NCBI GenBank assembly: GCA_900696455.1
Contig: CAADGB010000490.1
Span: 1-35,290 of the forward strand
Direction: 5' to 3'
Origin: an uncultured delta proteobacterium
GTDB taxonomy: Bacteria; Myxococcota_A; Polyangia; Haliangiales; Haliangiaceae
DNA length: 35,290 nucleotides
Numbering within the stretch: position 1 is the first letter of the stretch; every line of letters starts with the position of its first letter. Below the pieces are notes generated by a model. It saw only the letters and a program-made list of their open reading frames with translations, was not told the DNA's origin and ran no database searches. Position numbers and translations under genes: made by a program. This document shows positions 16,524-26,651 of the stretch, one piece after another.

Positions 16524-17009
16524 ATGAGCACCAAGGACACCGACGTTCCGAGCCAGGCCTCCGACGGCGCCGCGACCGGACTCGCGCGCGATGGCGGCGC
16601 GCGGCCGCACCAGGGCGGCTGCCACTGCGGCGACGTGCGCTACGAGGCCGTCGTCGAGCCGGCGCGCGCGTCGCGCTGCAACTGCAGCGTTTGCGTCCGC
16701 CTCGGCGCCGCGACCCAGGTCGTGAAGCCCGACGCCCTCACGCTGCTCGTCGACGAGGCGGCGCTGGCGTCGTTCTCGCGCTTCCCGGAGATCGGCAGCC
16801 GCTACTTCTGCCGGCGCTGCCACGTCTTCGTCTTCAGCAAGGGCACGCTGGCCGAGCTCGGCGGCGCCTTCGTGTCGGTCAACCTGAACACCCTCGACGG
16901 CTTCGACCCGAGCCTCGCGACGTTCGAGTACTGGGACGGCCGCCACGACAACTGGCAGGCCGGCCCGCGCCCCGCGCCCTGGCCGGTGCGGCCGCCGGCC
17001 GCCGGCTGA
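16524..17009 (+). CDS. GFA/CENP-V-fold zinc protein
   Basis: A 161-residue protein of the glutathione-dependent formaldehyde-activating (GFA) fold. Zinc-binding cysteines are GGCHCGDVRYEA (Cys33, Cys35), CNCSVC (Cys52, 54, 57) and CRRC (Cys96, Cys99). The family usually has C-x-x-C-G at the last site; here it is CRRCHVFVF. The first 28 residues are a polar, Asp/Ser/Ala-rich extension absent from minimal family members. Members are rarely proven enzymes and many are S-(hydroxymethyl)glutathione synthase-like only by name, so no reaction is claimed. Single gene with an upstream palindrome and a downstream dispersed repeat. Confidence 0.8.
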   Translation: MSTKDTDVPSQASDGAATGLARDGGARPHQGGCHCGDVRYEAVVEPARASRCNCSVCVRLGAATQVVKPDALTLLVDEAALASFSRFPEIGSRYFCRRCHVFVFSKGTLAELGGAFVSVNLNTLDGFDPSLATFEYWDGRHDNWQAGPRPAPWPVRPPAAG

Positions 17010-17023
17010 GCCGAGGCGCAGCC

Positions 17024-17110
17024 GAGGCGATCTGCTCCGACTCAGGTCGGCACCGGCGTCCTCGCCGGGACCGCCCGATCGACAGGAGCGTGTGACTCCT
17101 TCACACGCTC
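17024..17110 (+). repeat. Dispersed extragenic repeat, copy A, ending in a hairpin
   Basis: About 87 bp that align, roughly three-quarters identical by eye with single-base gaps, to 34164-34252 in the same orientation. Shared blocks include TCAGGTCGGC and CGATCGA. The copy ends in GAGCGTGTGA (17086-17095), loop CTCCT, TCACACGCTC (17101-17110). It starts 14 bp after the GFA-gene stop and lies before the convergent end of the ABC ATPase gene, so the hairpin may help end transcription. Confidence 0.6.
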
Positions 17111-17147
17111 TGAGCCGGGGTGGCGCGGCGCGCGCCTGGTCCGGCGC

Positions 17148-17853
17148 CTAGCCCGGCGCCGGCGGCACCGGCCGGTCGCTGACGACGCGGCCGTCGACGA
17201 GCTCGACGATGCGGTCGCACTGGTCGGCGATGCGGGGGTCGTGGGTGACGACGATGAAGGTGGTGCCGAGCTCGCGGTTGAAGCGGCGCATGAGGGCGAA
17301 GACCTCGGCCGACGACGCGGTGTCGAGGTTGCCGGTGGGCTCGTCGGCGAGGACCAGCGGCGGGCGGTGGGCGAGGGCGCGGGCGATGGCAACGCGCTGC
17401 TGCTGGCCGCCGGAGAGGTCGGTGGCCTTGTAGTGCAGGCGGTCGGCGAGGCCGACGGCGCGCAGCATGGCCTCGGCGGCGGCGCGGGCGTCCGCCGTGG
17501 GCCGGCCGCGGTCGCCCCAGCTCGGCAGGAGCACGTTCTCGAGCGCGGTGAAGGCCGGCAGGAGGTGGTGGAACTGGAAGACGAAGCCGAGCATGCGGGC
17601 GCGCAGCGCGGTCAGGCCGCGCTCGTCGAGGGTCGAGGTGTCGTGGCCGCCGAGCACGATCGTGCCGGCGGTGGGGCGGTCGAGCAGGCCGATCAGGTTG
17701 AGCAGCGTGCTCTTGCCCGAGCCCGACGGGCCGATCAGCGCGGTCAGCTCGCCGGGGCCGATCGTGAGGTCGACGCCGGCCAGGGCCCGGGTCTTGACCG
17801 CGGCGCCGTACTCCTTGACGGCGCCCGCGACCACCAGCACCGGCGGCGGGGGC

Positions 17854-17861
<8 letters not shown>
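17148..17861 (-). CDS. LolD/MacB-type ABC exporter ATPase
   Basis: A 237-residue ATPase of the MacB/LolD/FtsE class. Walker [11 protein letters not shown]-loop [23 protein letters not shown], signature [15 protein letters not shown], Walker [14 protein letters not shown] and switch VVTHDPRI are all intact. [16 protein letters not shown] resembles LolD. Its ATG lies inside the 3' end of the permease gene (8-bp overlap), so the two are coupled. With the permease and membrane-fusion protein upstream it would drive a mechanotransmission exporter rather than import. LolD (lipoprotein release) versus MacB (peptide/antibiotic export) cannot be settled by this protein alone. Confidence 0.9.
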
Positions 17862-19074
<1,213 letters not shown>

Positions 19075-19117
19075 CAGCGCCTCGGCCGCGGGGGCAGGTG
19101 GGGCACGGGGCCGGGCA

Positions 19118-20326
19118 CTACCGCCGCTCCGTGCGCACGCGCGCGCCCGGGGCGAGGCGGCGGCCGTCGGGGAGGATGACCTCGACGCCCTCGGCCAGGC
19201 CGGACAGGACCTCCATGCTGCCCTCGCCGCGGATGCCGAGCTCGACGTCCTTGCGCACCACCCGGCCGCCCTCGACGGCGAGCACGTACGGGGTGGCGGT
19301 GGCCGCGCCCTGCACCGCCTCGCTGCGCACGGTCAGCGTGGCGGGGCGGGTGGCGACGGTCAGGTCGATCGACACCGTCATGTCGGGCTTGAGGTGCGGC
19401 GGCGGGGCCGGCACCGCCAGCCGGACCTCGACGCTGCCGCGGGCGGGATCGATCGCCGGCGCGATGTAGCTGACGGTGGCGTCGAACACGGCCTGGGGGT
19501 AGGCGTCGGCCGAGGCCTTGGCCGGCTGGCCCACCGCGATCCACGCCAGGTTGCGCTCGTCGGCCTGGAACACCAGCTCGTCCTGGGCGTCGGCGGCCAG
19601 GGTCATGAGCGTGCGCGAGGGCTGGACGACGTCGCCGGGCTCGACGGCGCGGGTCAGGACCTCGCCGCCCGACCGCGCGACGATGCGGGTCTGGGCCAGG
19701 CGCACGCGGGCGCCGGCGAGCTGGGCCTCGGCCTGGAGCTGCGCGGTGAGCGCGATGCGCGAGTCGGCGCCGGCCGGCGCCGCCGCCGCCTGCTGGGCCT
19801 CGGCGGCGGTCTTCTGGGCGCGGGCGATGGCGAGGGCGCGCTGCGCGTTCTCGAGCTCCACCGCCGGCACCGCCTTGCTGGCGACGAGCTGGCTGGTGCG
19901 CGCCAGCTCGGTCTCGGCGCGCTCGAGGTTGGTCTCGGCCTGGCGCAGGGCCTCGGTGGCGACGATGGCGCCGACCCGGCGGAGCTGCGCGACCCGGGCC
20001 TTGGCCTGGTTGACCGCGGCCTCGGCCTGGGCGACCGCCGCCCGCTCGGCGCCGTCGTCGAGCTGCACCAGCAGGTCGCCGGGCTCGACCCGCTGGCCCT
20101 CGGCCGCGCCCACCGCCACCACCAGCCCCGAGGTCTGGGCCGCGATCTGGACCCGGGTCGGCACCCGCACGCGCCCGCTGGCGACGATGTGCTGCTCGAG
20201 CGCCTGGCGGACGACCACGGTGGTCCGCACCAGCGGGCCGCGGGCGCGCACGACCCAGACCACCGCGACCACCAGCGCGAGGCCGACCGCGAGCCAGAGC
20301 GCGGGTCGGCGGAGCAGGCTCCTCAT
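19118..20326 (-). CDS. HlyD/MacA-type periplasmic membrane-fusion protein
   Basis: A 402-residue adaptor that would bridge the inner-membrane exporter to the outer membrane. The N-terminal anchor is PALWLAVGLALVVAVVWVVRARG. The lipoyl halves are VAAQTSG/VVAVGAAEGQRVEPGDLLVQLDDGAE and VLTRAVEPGDVVQPSRTLM. A long Ala/Gln/Glu-rich hairpin (AVAQAEAAVNQAKARVAQLRR to AQLQAEAQLAGARVRLAQ) forms the coiled coil between them. The membrane-proximal end shows KDVELGIRGEGSMEVLSGLAEGVEVILPDGRRLAPGARV. I place the start at ATG 20326 (MRSLLRR), because the longer frame adds only six residues. First gene of the export set; it may share a transcript with the upstream outer-membrane-type gene. Confidence 0.88.
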   Translation of the reverse strand: MRSLLRRPALWLAVGLALVVAVVWVVRARGPLVRTTVVVRQALEQHIVASGRVRVPTRVQIAAQTSGLVVAVGAAEGQRVEPGDLLVQLDDGAERAAVAQAEAAVNQAKARVAQLRRVGAIVATEALRQAETNLERAETELARTSQLVASKAVPAVELENAQRALAIARAQKTAAEAQQAAAAPAGADSRIALTAQLQAEAQLAGARVRLAQTRIVARSGGEVLTRAVEPGDVVQPSRTLMTLAADAQDELVFQADERNLAWIAVGQPAKASADAYPQAVFDATVSYIAPAIDPARGSVEVRLAVPAPPPHLKPDMTVSIDLTVATRPATLTVRSEAVQGAATATPYVLAVEGGRVVRKDVELGIRGEGSMEVLSGLAEGVEVILPDGRRLAPGARVRTERR

Positions 20327-20431
20327 CGATCCGCGATGTAGCACGGCGGCGGCCGCCGCGCGCGGCGACGCGAGCGCCGGCGCGGTCGAACCAGCCGCGG
20401 CCCGGGCGCGGGCGCGGCGCGTGTGAAGGAA

Positions 20432-21160
20432 TCAGCGCGGGCTGAAGACGAGCGGGGTGCGGATCGTGAGGCCGCCGCTGACCTGCACCGCGCTCACGTC
20501 GCGGCCCAGATCGCGGCCGGCGACCTCGGCGTAGACGCCGATCGCGTAGGTGCCGAGGAAGACGCCGCGCGGCTCGATGCCGACGCCGCTGGCGTAGAGC
20601 TCGGCGCTCAGCCGGCCGGCGACGCCGAAGCCGGCCTGGGTCTCGCCGAAGGCGTCGCTGCCCAGGTACTCGCCGCGGCCCGAGGCCCAGGTCCGCCAGT
20701 GGTCGCCGCGCGACAGGGTCTGGCCGATCTCGAGGTAGAGGCCGCCGTAGAGGACGTCGTTCTTGGCGTCGGGCATGGCGTCGTTCTCGGGGCCGGCCAG
20801 CACGGCGCCGAACACGCCGAGGCCGACGTCGGTGTTCGTGGGCCGCGGGCTGAGCGACGCCCAGTGGATGCCGGCGCGCAGCTCGATGCCGGGCAGGAAG
20901 CCCTGCGAGGTGTTCGCGCCCTGCGCGCCGATGTCGATCTTGAGCGGCGCCATGATGCGCGGGCCGGGGCGACGCCGGTAGCGACGTGGCGGCGGGGCGT
21001 CGGTCACGGTCACCGTGGTCGGCGGCGGGGGCTGAGTGCGGCGATCGCGGACCGAGCCGTCGCCGGTGCCGGGCGGCACGGGCTTGGCGAGCGCGGGGGC
21101 GGCGTCGGCGAGGAGGAGGGTGGCGGTGGCGAGGAGGAGGGGCGTGGCGAGGCGAGGCAT
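20432..21160 (-). CDS. Exported, probably outer-membrane protein of unknown function
   Basis: A 242-residue protein starting at ATG 21160 with a clear signal peptide ([25 protein letters not shown], then KPVPPG). A Pro/Arg-rich linker with [25 protein letters not shown] follows. The rest alternates polar and hydrophobic residues in beta-strand fashion ([83 protein letters not shown]). I do not recognise a family. It lies 105 bp upstream of, and codirectional with, the membrane-fusion gene, so it may be the outer component or substrate of that export set; this is inference. Confidence 0.65.
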   Translation of the reverse strand: MPRLATPLLLATATLLLADAAPALAKPVPPGTGDGSVRDRRTQPPPPTTVTVTDAPPPRRYRRRPGPRIMAPLKIDIGAQGANTSQGFLPGIELRAGIHWASLSPRPTNTDVGLGVFGAVLAGPENDAMPDAKNDVLYGGLYLEIGQTLSRGDHWRTWASGRGEYLGSDAFGETQAGFGVAGRLSAELYASGVGIEPRGVFLGTYAIGVYAEVAGRDLGRDVSAVQVSGGLTIRTPLVFSPR

Positions 21161-21392
21161 GACGGGCGTCGTTTCACGCGGCGTGCCACCGGCCGCCCCG
21201 GCGCGCGGGGGCCTGGACTGGCGGGGTTGCGGGCGGCTCGTGAACGGCCGTTGGCGGGCCGGCCGGGCGCTGGCACGGTCGCGCCGCGCTCGCCCGCGCG
21301 CCCCGCCGCGGGCCGGGTGGGGTAGGGTGAGGCACGGTGCGGGGCGGCGAGACCGGCCGGCGGCGCGACGGGCGGTGGTAGCCTGCCGGCCA
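21161..21392. other. Divergent intergenic region
   Basis: 232 bp between the divergent outer-membrane-type and phosphoesterase genes. Extremely GC-rich with no gene visible. The only signals I see are TAGGGT (about 21323) and TAGCCT (21379-21384), the latter 8 nt before ATG 21393. Confidence 0.4.
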
Positions 21393-21965
21393 ATGCCGCC
21401 GCCCCTGCGCCGCGCCACGGCCACGATCGCGGCCCGCGCCGGCGGCGCGCTGCGGCTGGCCGCGGTCGCCGACACCCACTCGCGGCCGCACCCGGCGGTG
21501 GCGGCGCAGCTCGCGGCGTGGCGGCCCGACGCCATCCTCCACGCCGGCGACATCGGCGAGCGCGCGGTGCTCGACGAGCTGGCGACGATCGCGCCGGTGC
21601 TCGCGGTGCGCGGCAACATCGACGCGCGCGCGGCCGACCTGCCCGACGTCCTGGTCATCGACGTGACCGGCGAGCGGCCGCTGCGGCTCCTGCTCACCCA
21701 CATCGCGATCGCCGGCGTGCGCCTGCGCGCCGACGTCGCCCGCCTGGCCCGGGCCGCCGGCGCGTCGCTGGTGGTGTGCGGCCACTCGCACGTGCCGTTC
21801 CTCAGCGAGGACCGAGGCCTGGTGGTGTTCAACCCGGGCTCGAGCGGGCCGCGTCGCTTCCACCTGCCGATCGTCCACGGCACGATCGAGCTGGGCGCGG
21901 GCGGCGTCCGCCTCGCCCACGTCGACGCCGAGACCGGCCGGGCGTGGACGCCGCCGGCGGCGTGA
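21393..21965 (+). CDS. YfcE/MJ0936-type phosphodiesterase
   Basis: A 190-residue calcineurin-like phosphoesterase. Metal-binding motifs are in the usual order: LAAVADTHS (Asp27, His29), [23 protein letters not shown] and [10 protein letters not shown], closing with the family's [12 protein letters not shown]. Proteins of this group hydrolyse phosphodiesters with a di-metal centre; the natural substrate is generally unknown. ATG 21393 is chosen because it follows TAGCCT by 8 nt (leaderless-type signal) and puts the beta-strand before Asp27 near the N-terminus. A longer open frame upstream is GC-driven. Single gene, divergent from the outer-membrane-type gene. Confidence 0.88.
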   Translation: MPPPLRRATATIAARAGGALRLAAVADTHSRPHPAVAAQLAAWRPDAILHAGDIGERAVLDELATIAPVLAVRGNIDARAADLPDVLVIDVTGERPLRLLLTHIAIAGVRLRADVARLARAAGASLVVCGHSHVPFLSEDRGLVVFNPGSSGPRRFHLPIVHGTIELGAGGVRLAHVDAETGRAWTPPAA

Positions 21966-22101
21966 GCGCGGGTGGGCGCCGCCGCGCGACCCGGTCGTGG
22001 CGTGGCCGTGACGCGAGCCGCGTCGCTGGCGTCCGGCGCCTCGCGGGGAATGACCGGGCCGTGACCGCATCGTGACGGGGTCGCCGCTACCCTCGTCGGA
22101 G

Positions 22102-23157
22102 ATGGAGCTCCGCCCCCTGTCGTCGTACGTCCGCGAGCTGCGCCCGGTCCTGCCGCCCGAGGTCTTCCAGCCGGCGCGGTCGCGCCTGCTGTGGCTGCCG
22201 GTCCACCTGGCGGCGATCGCCGCCATGATCGTGGCGGTGGCGTCGGGCTGGGTGCCGTGGTTCGCCGCGCCGCTGGTGTCGCTGGCGATCGGCGTCAGCC
22301 TCGCCGGCCTGACCTTCCTCGGCCACGAGACCCTGCACGGCGGCGTGGTCCGCAGCAAGCGCCTGCGCCGCGTCGTCGGCTGGCTCGGCTTCCTGCCGTT
22401 CGTGGTGTCGCCGCGGCTGTGGATGGCCTGGCACAACCGCGAGCACCACGGCCACACCAACGAGGTCGACCGCGACCCCGACATGTACCCGACGCGCGCC
22501 GCCTACGACGGCAGCCGTCTGGTCCGCGTCGTCACCGATCGCTTCGCGCTGGGCGGCCGGCGCTGGACCGGCGTGCTCAGCCTGCTGTTCGGCTTCACGG
22601 GGCAGAGCGGCCAGATGCTGGTCTGGGCCCGCCGGCGCGGGCTCCTCGACGCGCGCGGCCACCGGGTCGCGATCGCCGAGACCGCGCTCGGGCTCGCGGT
22701 GTGGGCGACGGTGGCCGTCCTGGTCGGCCCGCTGGCCTTCCTGTTCGTGTACGTGCTGCCGCTGGTCGTGGCGAACTGGATCGTGATGGCCTTCATCCTG
22801 ACCAACCACGGCCTCAACCCGCAGACCGCGATCAACGACCCGCTGGTCAACTCGCTCAGCGTCACCGTGCCCCGGGTGGCCGACTGGCTGACCCTCGGCT
22901 TCGGCTACCACGTCGAGCACCACCTGTTTCCGGCGATGAGCACGCGCCACGGGCCGCGGGTCCGCGACGAGCTGCGCGCGCGCTGGCCGGAGCGCTACCA
23001 GTCCATGCCGCTGGGCCAGGCCCTGCCGGCGTTGCACCGCACCGCTCGCGTCTACCAGGATCCGGTCACGCTGGTCGATCCCCGCAGCGGCCAGGCCTGG
23101 CCGACGCTCCTGCCGTCGCTCGGGTTGCCGCCAGCGTCGCCCGCGCCGTCGCGCTGA
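22102..23157 (+). CDS. Membrane fatty-acid desaturase
   Basis: A 351-residue di-iron integral-membrane desaturase. The three histidine boxes are HETLH (75-79), HNREHH (111-116) and HVEHH (270-274), separated by hydrophobic helices (WLPVHLAAIAAMIVAVASGWVPWF; FAAPLVSLAIGVSLAGLTFL; LAVWATVAVLVGPLAFLFVYVLPLVVANWIVMAF). It would introduce a double bond into an acyl chain using O2 and a ferredoxin or cytochrome b5 donor. I choose ATG 22102 because TACCCT sits 8 nt upstream, as at three other genes here; GTG 22072 is the longer alternative. The product regiochemistry cannot be read. Followed by the propeller lipoprotein with its own promoter. Confidence 0.9.
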   Translation: MELRPLSSYVRELRPVLPPEVFQPARSRLLWLPVHLAAIAAMIVAVASGWVPWFAAPLVSLAIGVSLAGLTFLGHETLHGGVVRSKRLRRVVGWLGFLPFVVSPRLWMAWHNREHHGHTNEVDRDPDMYPTRAAYDGSRLVRVVTDRFALGGRRWTGVLSLLFGFTGQSGQMLVWARRRGLLDARGHRVAIAETALGLAVWATVAVLVGPLAFLFVYVLPLVVANWIVMAFILTNHGLNPQTAINDPLVNSLSVTVPRVADWLTLGFGYHVEHHLFPAMSTRHGPRVRDELRARWPERYQSMPLGQALPALHRTARVYQDPVTLVDPRSGQAWPTLLPSLGLPPASPAPSR

Positions 23158-23172
23158 CGGCGTCCGCGGGCT

Positions 23173-23201
23173 TTGACAGCCGGTGGTCGTCCTCGTTAGA
23201 T
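23173..23201 (+). promoter_or_regulatory. Sigma70-like leaderless promoter of the propeller lipoprotein
   Basis: TTGACA (23173-23178), 17-bp spacer, TTAGAT (23196-23201), then six bases to ATG 23208. The predicted +1 falls on the start codon. Geometry is identical to 3148-3183. Confidence 0.7.
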
Positions 23202-23207
23202 CCGGCG

Positions 23208-24293
23208 ATGGACAGCTCCACGAGGATCGGGGTGGGGACGGCGCTGACGGCGGTGCTCGCGCTGGGCGCGGCGGGCGCGTGTGGGCAGGACGACCCCGTC
23301 GACGTCGACGCCGGGATCGAGCTCGACGCCGGGCCGTCGCCGATCGACGAGATCGGCTTCGTCGCCGGTGACCCGCTGCCGGCGGGAACGTGGCTCCTGG
23401 CCAACGAGTGGGCGGGCACGCCCAACCAGGTGTTCGCGCTCGATCCGGCCGACCTCGGCGGTGTGGCGCGCACGGTGTTCCGGTCGACCCGGGTGTGGTC
23501 GATGGCGGCGCCCCCGGACGGCCGGGCGGTGGTGTTCTCGTCCAACGATCCGCTGCAGGCCGAGCGCTTCGGCGTCACCATCGGCGACGCCATCCAGAAC
23601 TCGTTCTGGTTCGACAGCCGGGAGCGCACGGTGCGCCTGCTCGCGCCCGCGGGCAGCGGGTGGGCCAACGTCAACGACGAGGCGTTCCGCGTCGCGCCCG
23701 ACGGCGCCCACGTCTACCTCAGCCGGCGCTACGACTTCACCGCCGAGGGAGCGTTCCAGGGCTGGCGCCTGGGCCGGTTGGGCGTGGCCGACGGCGGCTT
23801 CGAGTTCCTGCGCCCGGACGTCCCCGGTGGACCGTTCGAGCTGCGACCGCAGCAGGTGCCCGGCACCCGCGAGGTGCTGTTCGAGCTGCGCGCGCGGCCG
23901 CCGGCGACGGGCTCGACGCTCCACGTCCGTCACCTCGACACCGGCGCCGAGCGCCTGGTGCGCGACGGCAGCGGGCGTCCCAACCTCGGCCCCGACGGCC
24001 GCCGCGTGCTGTTCGCGGATCGGACCGATCAGCAGCGGCTCAAGACCTTCGACCTGCAGGCGCCCGGCGACCCCGCGGTCCCGGTCTCGCCGACCGCCGG
24101 CGCCGGGGACGCGGCGTGGTCCCCCGACGGCGAGACCATCGTCTACACCGTCTTCGACAGCGCGCGCTCGTGCGACCACCTCGAGCGCGTGGTCTGGACC
24201 GGCGCGGCGTGGTCGGCGCCGGAGCGGGTGCGCGACTGCGCGCAGACCGGCGAGTTCATCACCAACCTGGCGTGGGTGACGATCGCGCCGTGA
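23208..24293 (+). CDS. TolB/PD40-like beta-propeller lipoprotein
   Basis: A 361-residue exported protein. MDSSTRIGVGTALTAVLALGAAGACG is a lipoprotein signal followed by an Asp-rich tether (DDPVDVDAGIELDAGP). The remainder contains several WD40-like/PD40 blades: MAAPPDGRAVVFSSND, FRVAPDGAHVYLSRRYD, RPNLGPDGRRVLFADRTD and AAWSPDGETIVYTVFD. These match the x-SPDG-x-x-hydrophobic pattern of TolB-type propellers, which normally bind ligands or partner proteins. No enzymatic residues are visible. It faces the FG-GAP lipoprotein gene tail to tail. Function unknown. Confidence 0.8.
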   Translation: MDSSTRIGVGTALTAVLALGAAGACGQDDPVDVDAGIELDAGPSPIDEIGFVAGDPLPAGTWLLANEWAGTPNQVFALDPADLGGVARTVFRSTRVWSMAAPPDGRAVVFSSNDPLQAERFGVTIGDAIQNSFWFDSRERTVRLLAPAGSGWANVNDEAFRVAPDGAHVYLSRRYDFTAEGAFQGWRLGRLGVADGGFEFLRPDVPGGPFELRPQQVPGTREVLFELRARPPATGSTLHVRHLDTGAERLVRDGSGRPNLGPDGRRVLFADRTDQQRLKTFDLQAPGDPAVPVSPTAGAGDAAWSPDGETIVYTVFDSARSCDHLERVVWTGAAWSAPERVRDCAQTGEFITNLAWVTIAP

Positions 24294-24326
24294 GCCCGCG
24301 GCCGCCGCGGTCGGCGGACCGCGGCA

Positions 24327-26399
24327 TCAGCCCAGGGGCTGGCAGGCGAAGGGGCCGCTGGCCTGATCGAGGTTGTTGTCCTCGCGGCACTCGTTGTTGG
24401 CGCCGCCGGCGGAGGCGCAGGCGAAACCGGCGTTGTCGACGCAGGCGCGGAGGTCGATCGGGTTGGGCGCGTCGTTCCAGATGCACTGGACGTCGACGCA
24501 GGCGTCGGGCGCCAGCGGGCCGGGCGTCACCGGCGTGCCGCCCATGCACGGGATCTCGGTCATGGTGGCGTTGTCCCAGAAGCGCACCGGCAGGCCGGCG
24601 CCGGCGACCACGTCGCCGTAGTTGCAGACCCGGGCGTTGAGCAGGCAGCCGTTCTCGACGAGCGACAGGAACACCACCAGGTCGGGGGCGGCGCTGGCGT
24701 CGTACTCGGGCAGGTTCTGGCGGAAGTTGTTCATGAGGCCGGAGGCGGTGTTGGGGTTGGGCGTGAGCCAGTTGACCGGCTCGACCAGCGGGATCGTGCC
24801 GTCCTCGGCGACGTTGGTGACGTGGTAAGCGTGCTGGTTCCAGATGCGACGGGTCGCCGCCCAGCTATCGGTGGCGTCGCCGTAGACGCGGAGGCCCTGG
24901 TTCGCGCTGCCGCCGTGGGCGTTCTCCACGAACACGATCTCGGCGTTGCCGTCGTTGTCGACGTCGACGACGATCGGCATCTCGAGCCGGGTGTGCGAGC
25001 GGTTGGGGATCGCCAGGCGCTCGCTGCCGTCGACGCCGTCGAGGATGCGGAACTCGACCTCGTCGGCGTAGACCACCTCGGCCCGGCCGTCGGCGTCGAA
25101 GTCGAAGACGCTCGAGCCGGTGACCCGCGAGCTGCAGTCGGCGTTGGTGACCTTCCAGCGGATGCCGGGGTCGCTGCACTGCGCCGGCAGCGGCGTGGCC
25201 AGGCACTCGAGGTCGGCGACGATGTAGTAGTCGGCGGCGGCCACGCCGATCTCGGGGTCGCCGTCGCCGTCGAAGTCGGCGACCGTGGGCGGCCCGCCCT
25301 CGTTGCGGGTGCAGTCGTCGACCGGGATCGTGATCTGGGCCGGGGTGCCGCCCAGCATCATCAGGGAGCCGTCGTGCTCGAGGATGTAGATGACGCCGGC
25401 CCGCACCACGACCAGCTCGCCCTCGTCGTCGCCGTCGAAGTTGCCGGTGGCGGTGTAGCCGTCGCAGGGGAAGCCCTGGGCCTGGCAGTTGGCCGAGGTG
25501 ATGGGGATGGGGTACGCGTAGCTCCACAGCGCGGCGCCGGTGGCGTCGTACATCGTGTTGCCGGCCAGCACGTCGAGCTGGCCGCTCAGATCGAGGTCGC
25601 CGCTCGACGACACCGGGCCCAGGAAGCCGTTGGTGCCGACGCCGGCGGTGCCCTGCCACTTCAGCGAGCCGTCGCTGCCGTTCAGCACGACCCGGCCGAC
25701 GATGACCTCGGGGGCGCCGGTGGCGTCGAGGTTGGCGATCGACGGCTGGACGCCGGCCAGGCGGTCGCTGCCGGTCGGGTACATGCGCTGCACCCACTTG
25801 ACGGTGCCGTCGCGCTCGAAGGCGATCGTGCCGCCGCCGTTGATCATGCCGACGATGTCGGGGGAACCGTCGCCGTCGATGTCGCCGACCGCGAGCCCGC
25901 CCGAGTTGTCCAGCCAGATCCCGGCCTGGCCGGTGTCGGCCTGGATCTCGGTGGCGCCGACCGAGAAGTGCTCGACCAGGGTGCCGGCCGCGCTGCATCC
26001 CCCGGACACCACCCGCAGCACGCCGTTGACGTTGCAGCAGCCGTCCTCCTGGAGCCGGTAGCTCACGAACGCGATGTCGGGGATGTCGTCGGTGTCGACG
26101 TCGCCGTCGCCGTCGTCGTCGGTCAGGTTGATCACCACCGGCGTCATGACGACGTCGTTGTAGTTCTGGTAGGGCACGCCGGCGGCCGGCCCGTCCCAGC
26201 GGCACTCGACCTCGGGGTTGAACTCGCCGGTCGGCGTGAACACGCAGTCGGGCTCGGCGTCGGGACCGGCGTCGGTGCCGACGCCGGCGTCGCCGTCGCC
26301 GCCGCCGTCGCCGTCGCCGTTGCCGCCGTCGTCGCCGCCGCAGGCGACGAGGGCGAGCGAGCACACGGCGAGCGCGACGACGCAGGTCGAGGTCCTCAT
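24327..26399 (-). CDS. FG-GAP/VCBS-repeat lipoprotein
   Basis: A 690-residue exported protein. MRTSTCVVALAVCSLALVACGG is a lipoprotein signal, followed by a Gly/Asp-rich tether. The body holds repeated calcium-loop-like FG-GAP/VCBS motifs: DDDGDGDVDTDDIPDIAFV, VGDIDGDGSPDIVGM, ADFDGDGDPEIGVA, FDFDADGRAEVVYAD and VDVDNDGNAEIVFVE. This is an integrin-alpha-like beta-propeller that binds Ca2+ through D-x-D-x-D-G loops. The last roughly 120 residues are a Cys-rich domain (NGCLLNARVCNYGDV, DACVDVQCIWNDAPN, CASAGGANNECREDNN), perhaps disulfide-bonded. ATG 26399 is supported by the promoter just upstream. Likely a surface or adhesion protein; role unproved. Confidence 0.85.
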   Translation of the reverse strand: MRTSTCVVALAVCSLALVACGGDDGGNGDGDGGGDGDAGVGTDAGPDAEPDCVFTPTGEFNPEVECRWDGPAAGVPYQNYNDVVMTPVVINLTDDDGDGDVDTDDIPDIAFVSYRLQEDGCCNVNGVLRVVSGGCSAAGTLVEHFSVGATEIQADTGQAGIWLDNSGGLAVGDIDGDGSPDIVGMINGGGTIAFERDGTVKWVQRMYPTGSDRLAGVQPSIANLDATGAPEVIVGRVVLNGSDGSLKWQGTAGVGTNGFLGPVSSSGDLDLSGQLDVLAGNTMYDATGAALWSYAYPIPITSANCQAQGFPCDGYTATGNFDGDDEGELVVVRAGVIYILEHDGSLMMLGGTPAQITIPVDDCTRNEGGPPTVADFDGDGDPEIGVAAADYYIVADLECLATPLPAQCSDPGIRWKVTNADCSSRVTGSSVFDFDADGRAEVVYADEVEFRILDGVDGSERLAIPNRSHTRLEMPIVVDVDNDGNAEIVFVENAHGGSANQGLRVYGDATDSWAATRRIWNQHAYHVTNVAEDGTIPLVEPVNWLTPNPNTASGLMNNFRQNLPEYDASAAPDLVVFLSLVENGCLLNARVCNYGDVVAGAGLPVRFWDNATMTEIPCMGGTPVTPGPLAPDACVDVQCIWNDAPNPIDLRACVDNAGFACASAGGANNECREDNNLDQASGPFACQPLG

Positions 26400-26406
26400 G
26401 GGATCG

Positions 26407-26460
26407 ATCGTAGACAATCGCGCCCGAGAACCTCAACGATATCCGACAGATCTCAGATCT
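26407..26460 (-). promoter_or_regulatory. Leaderless promoter plus upstream palindrome of the FG-GAP gene
   Basis: On the minus strand: -35 TTGAGG (26436-26431), 18-bp spacer, -10 TACGAT (26412-26407), then 7 nt to ATG 26399. Immediately upstream of the -35 is AGATCT-C-AGATCT (26448-26460), a near-perfect palindrome that could be an operator. The surrounding roughly 60 bp are AT-rich for this genome. Confidence 0.6.
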
Positions 26461-26651
26461 TCGTCGGGGCGCGGCGGCCCCGGTGCGCCGCCCTCATCGC
26501 GCGCGCGGCCTGACCACGTGGCGGCCGATCTTGTCGCCGCACGAGGTTTCGTGGTCGGTGGCCCCCGGGCGCGACGCCACGAGCGGTCGATCCGCCGGGG
26601 GCTCGACTCCCACCACGTCGTGCCGCGGTCGACGGCGCGCGCGACCCGCCG
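26461..26651. other. Gene-free stretch after the LonH-like gene
   Basis: GC-rich and without a supported gene. It contains inverted repeats such as TCGTGG...CCACGA (about 26548-26584), which may fold in the 3' end of the protease transcript. A superficially tRNA-like T-arm is present but no cloverleaf can be built. Confidence 0.35.

Noticed and set aside
20410-20428. Third copy of the dispersed repeat (GCGTGTGAAGGA resembles the hairpin of copy A in reverse)
   Set aside because: Only about 12 bases match and no paired arm or flanking similarity is present.
21966-22071. Further copy of the dispersed repeat before the desaturase gene
   Set aside because: Scattered similarity of short GC-rich words only; no closing inverted repeat.
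24822-26513. Plus-strand open frame (563 codons) antisense to the FG-GAP gene
   Set aside because: FG-GAP calcium loops and lipoprotein signal are on the minus strand.
26560-26640. tRNA or tmRNA 3' end suggested by GGGGGCTCGACTCCCAC
   Set aside because: The T-stem has a mismatch, and no acceptor, D or anticodon stems can be assembled around it.
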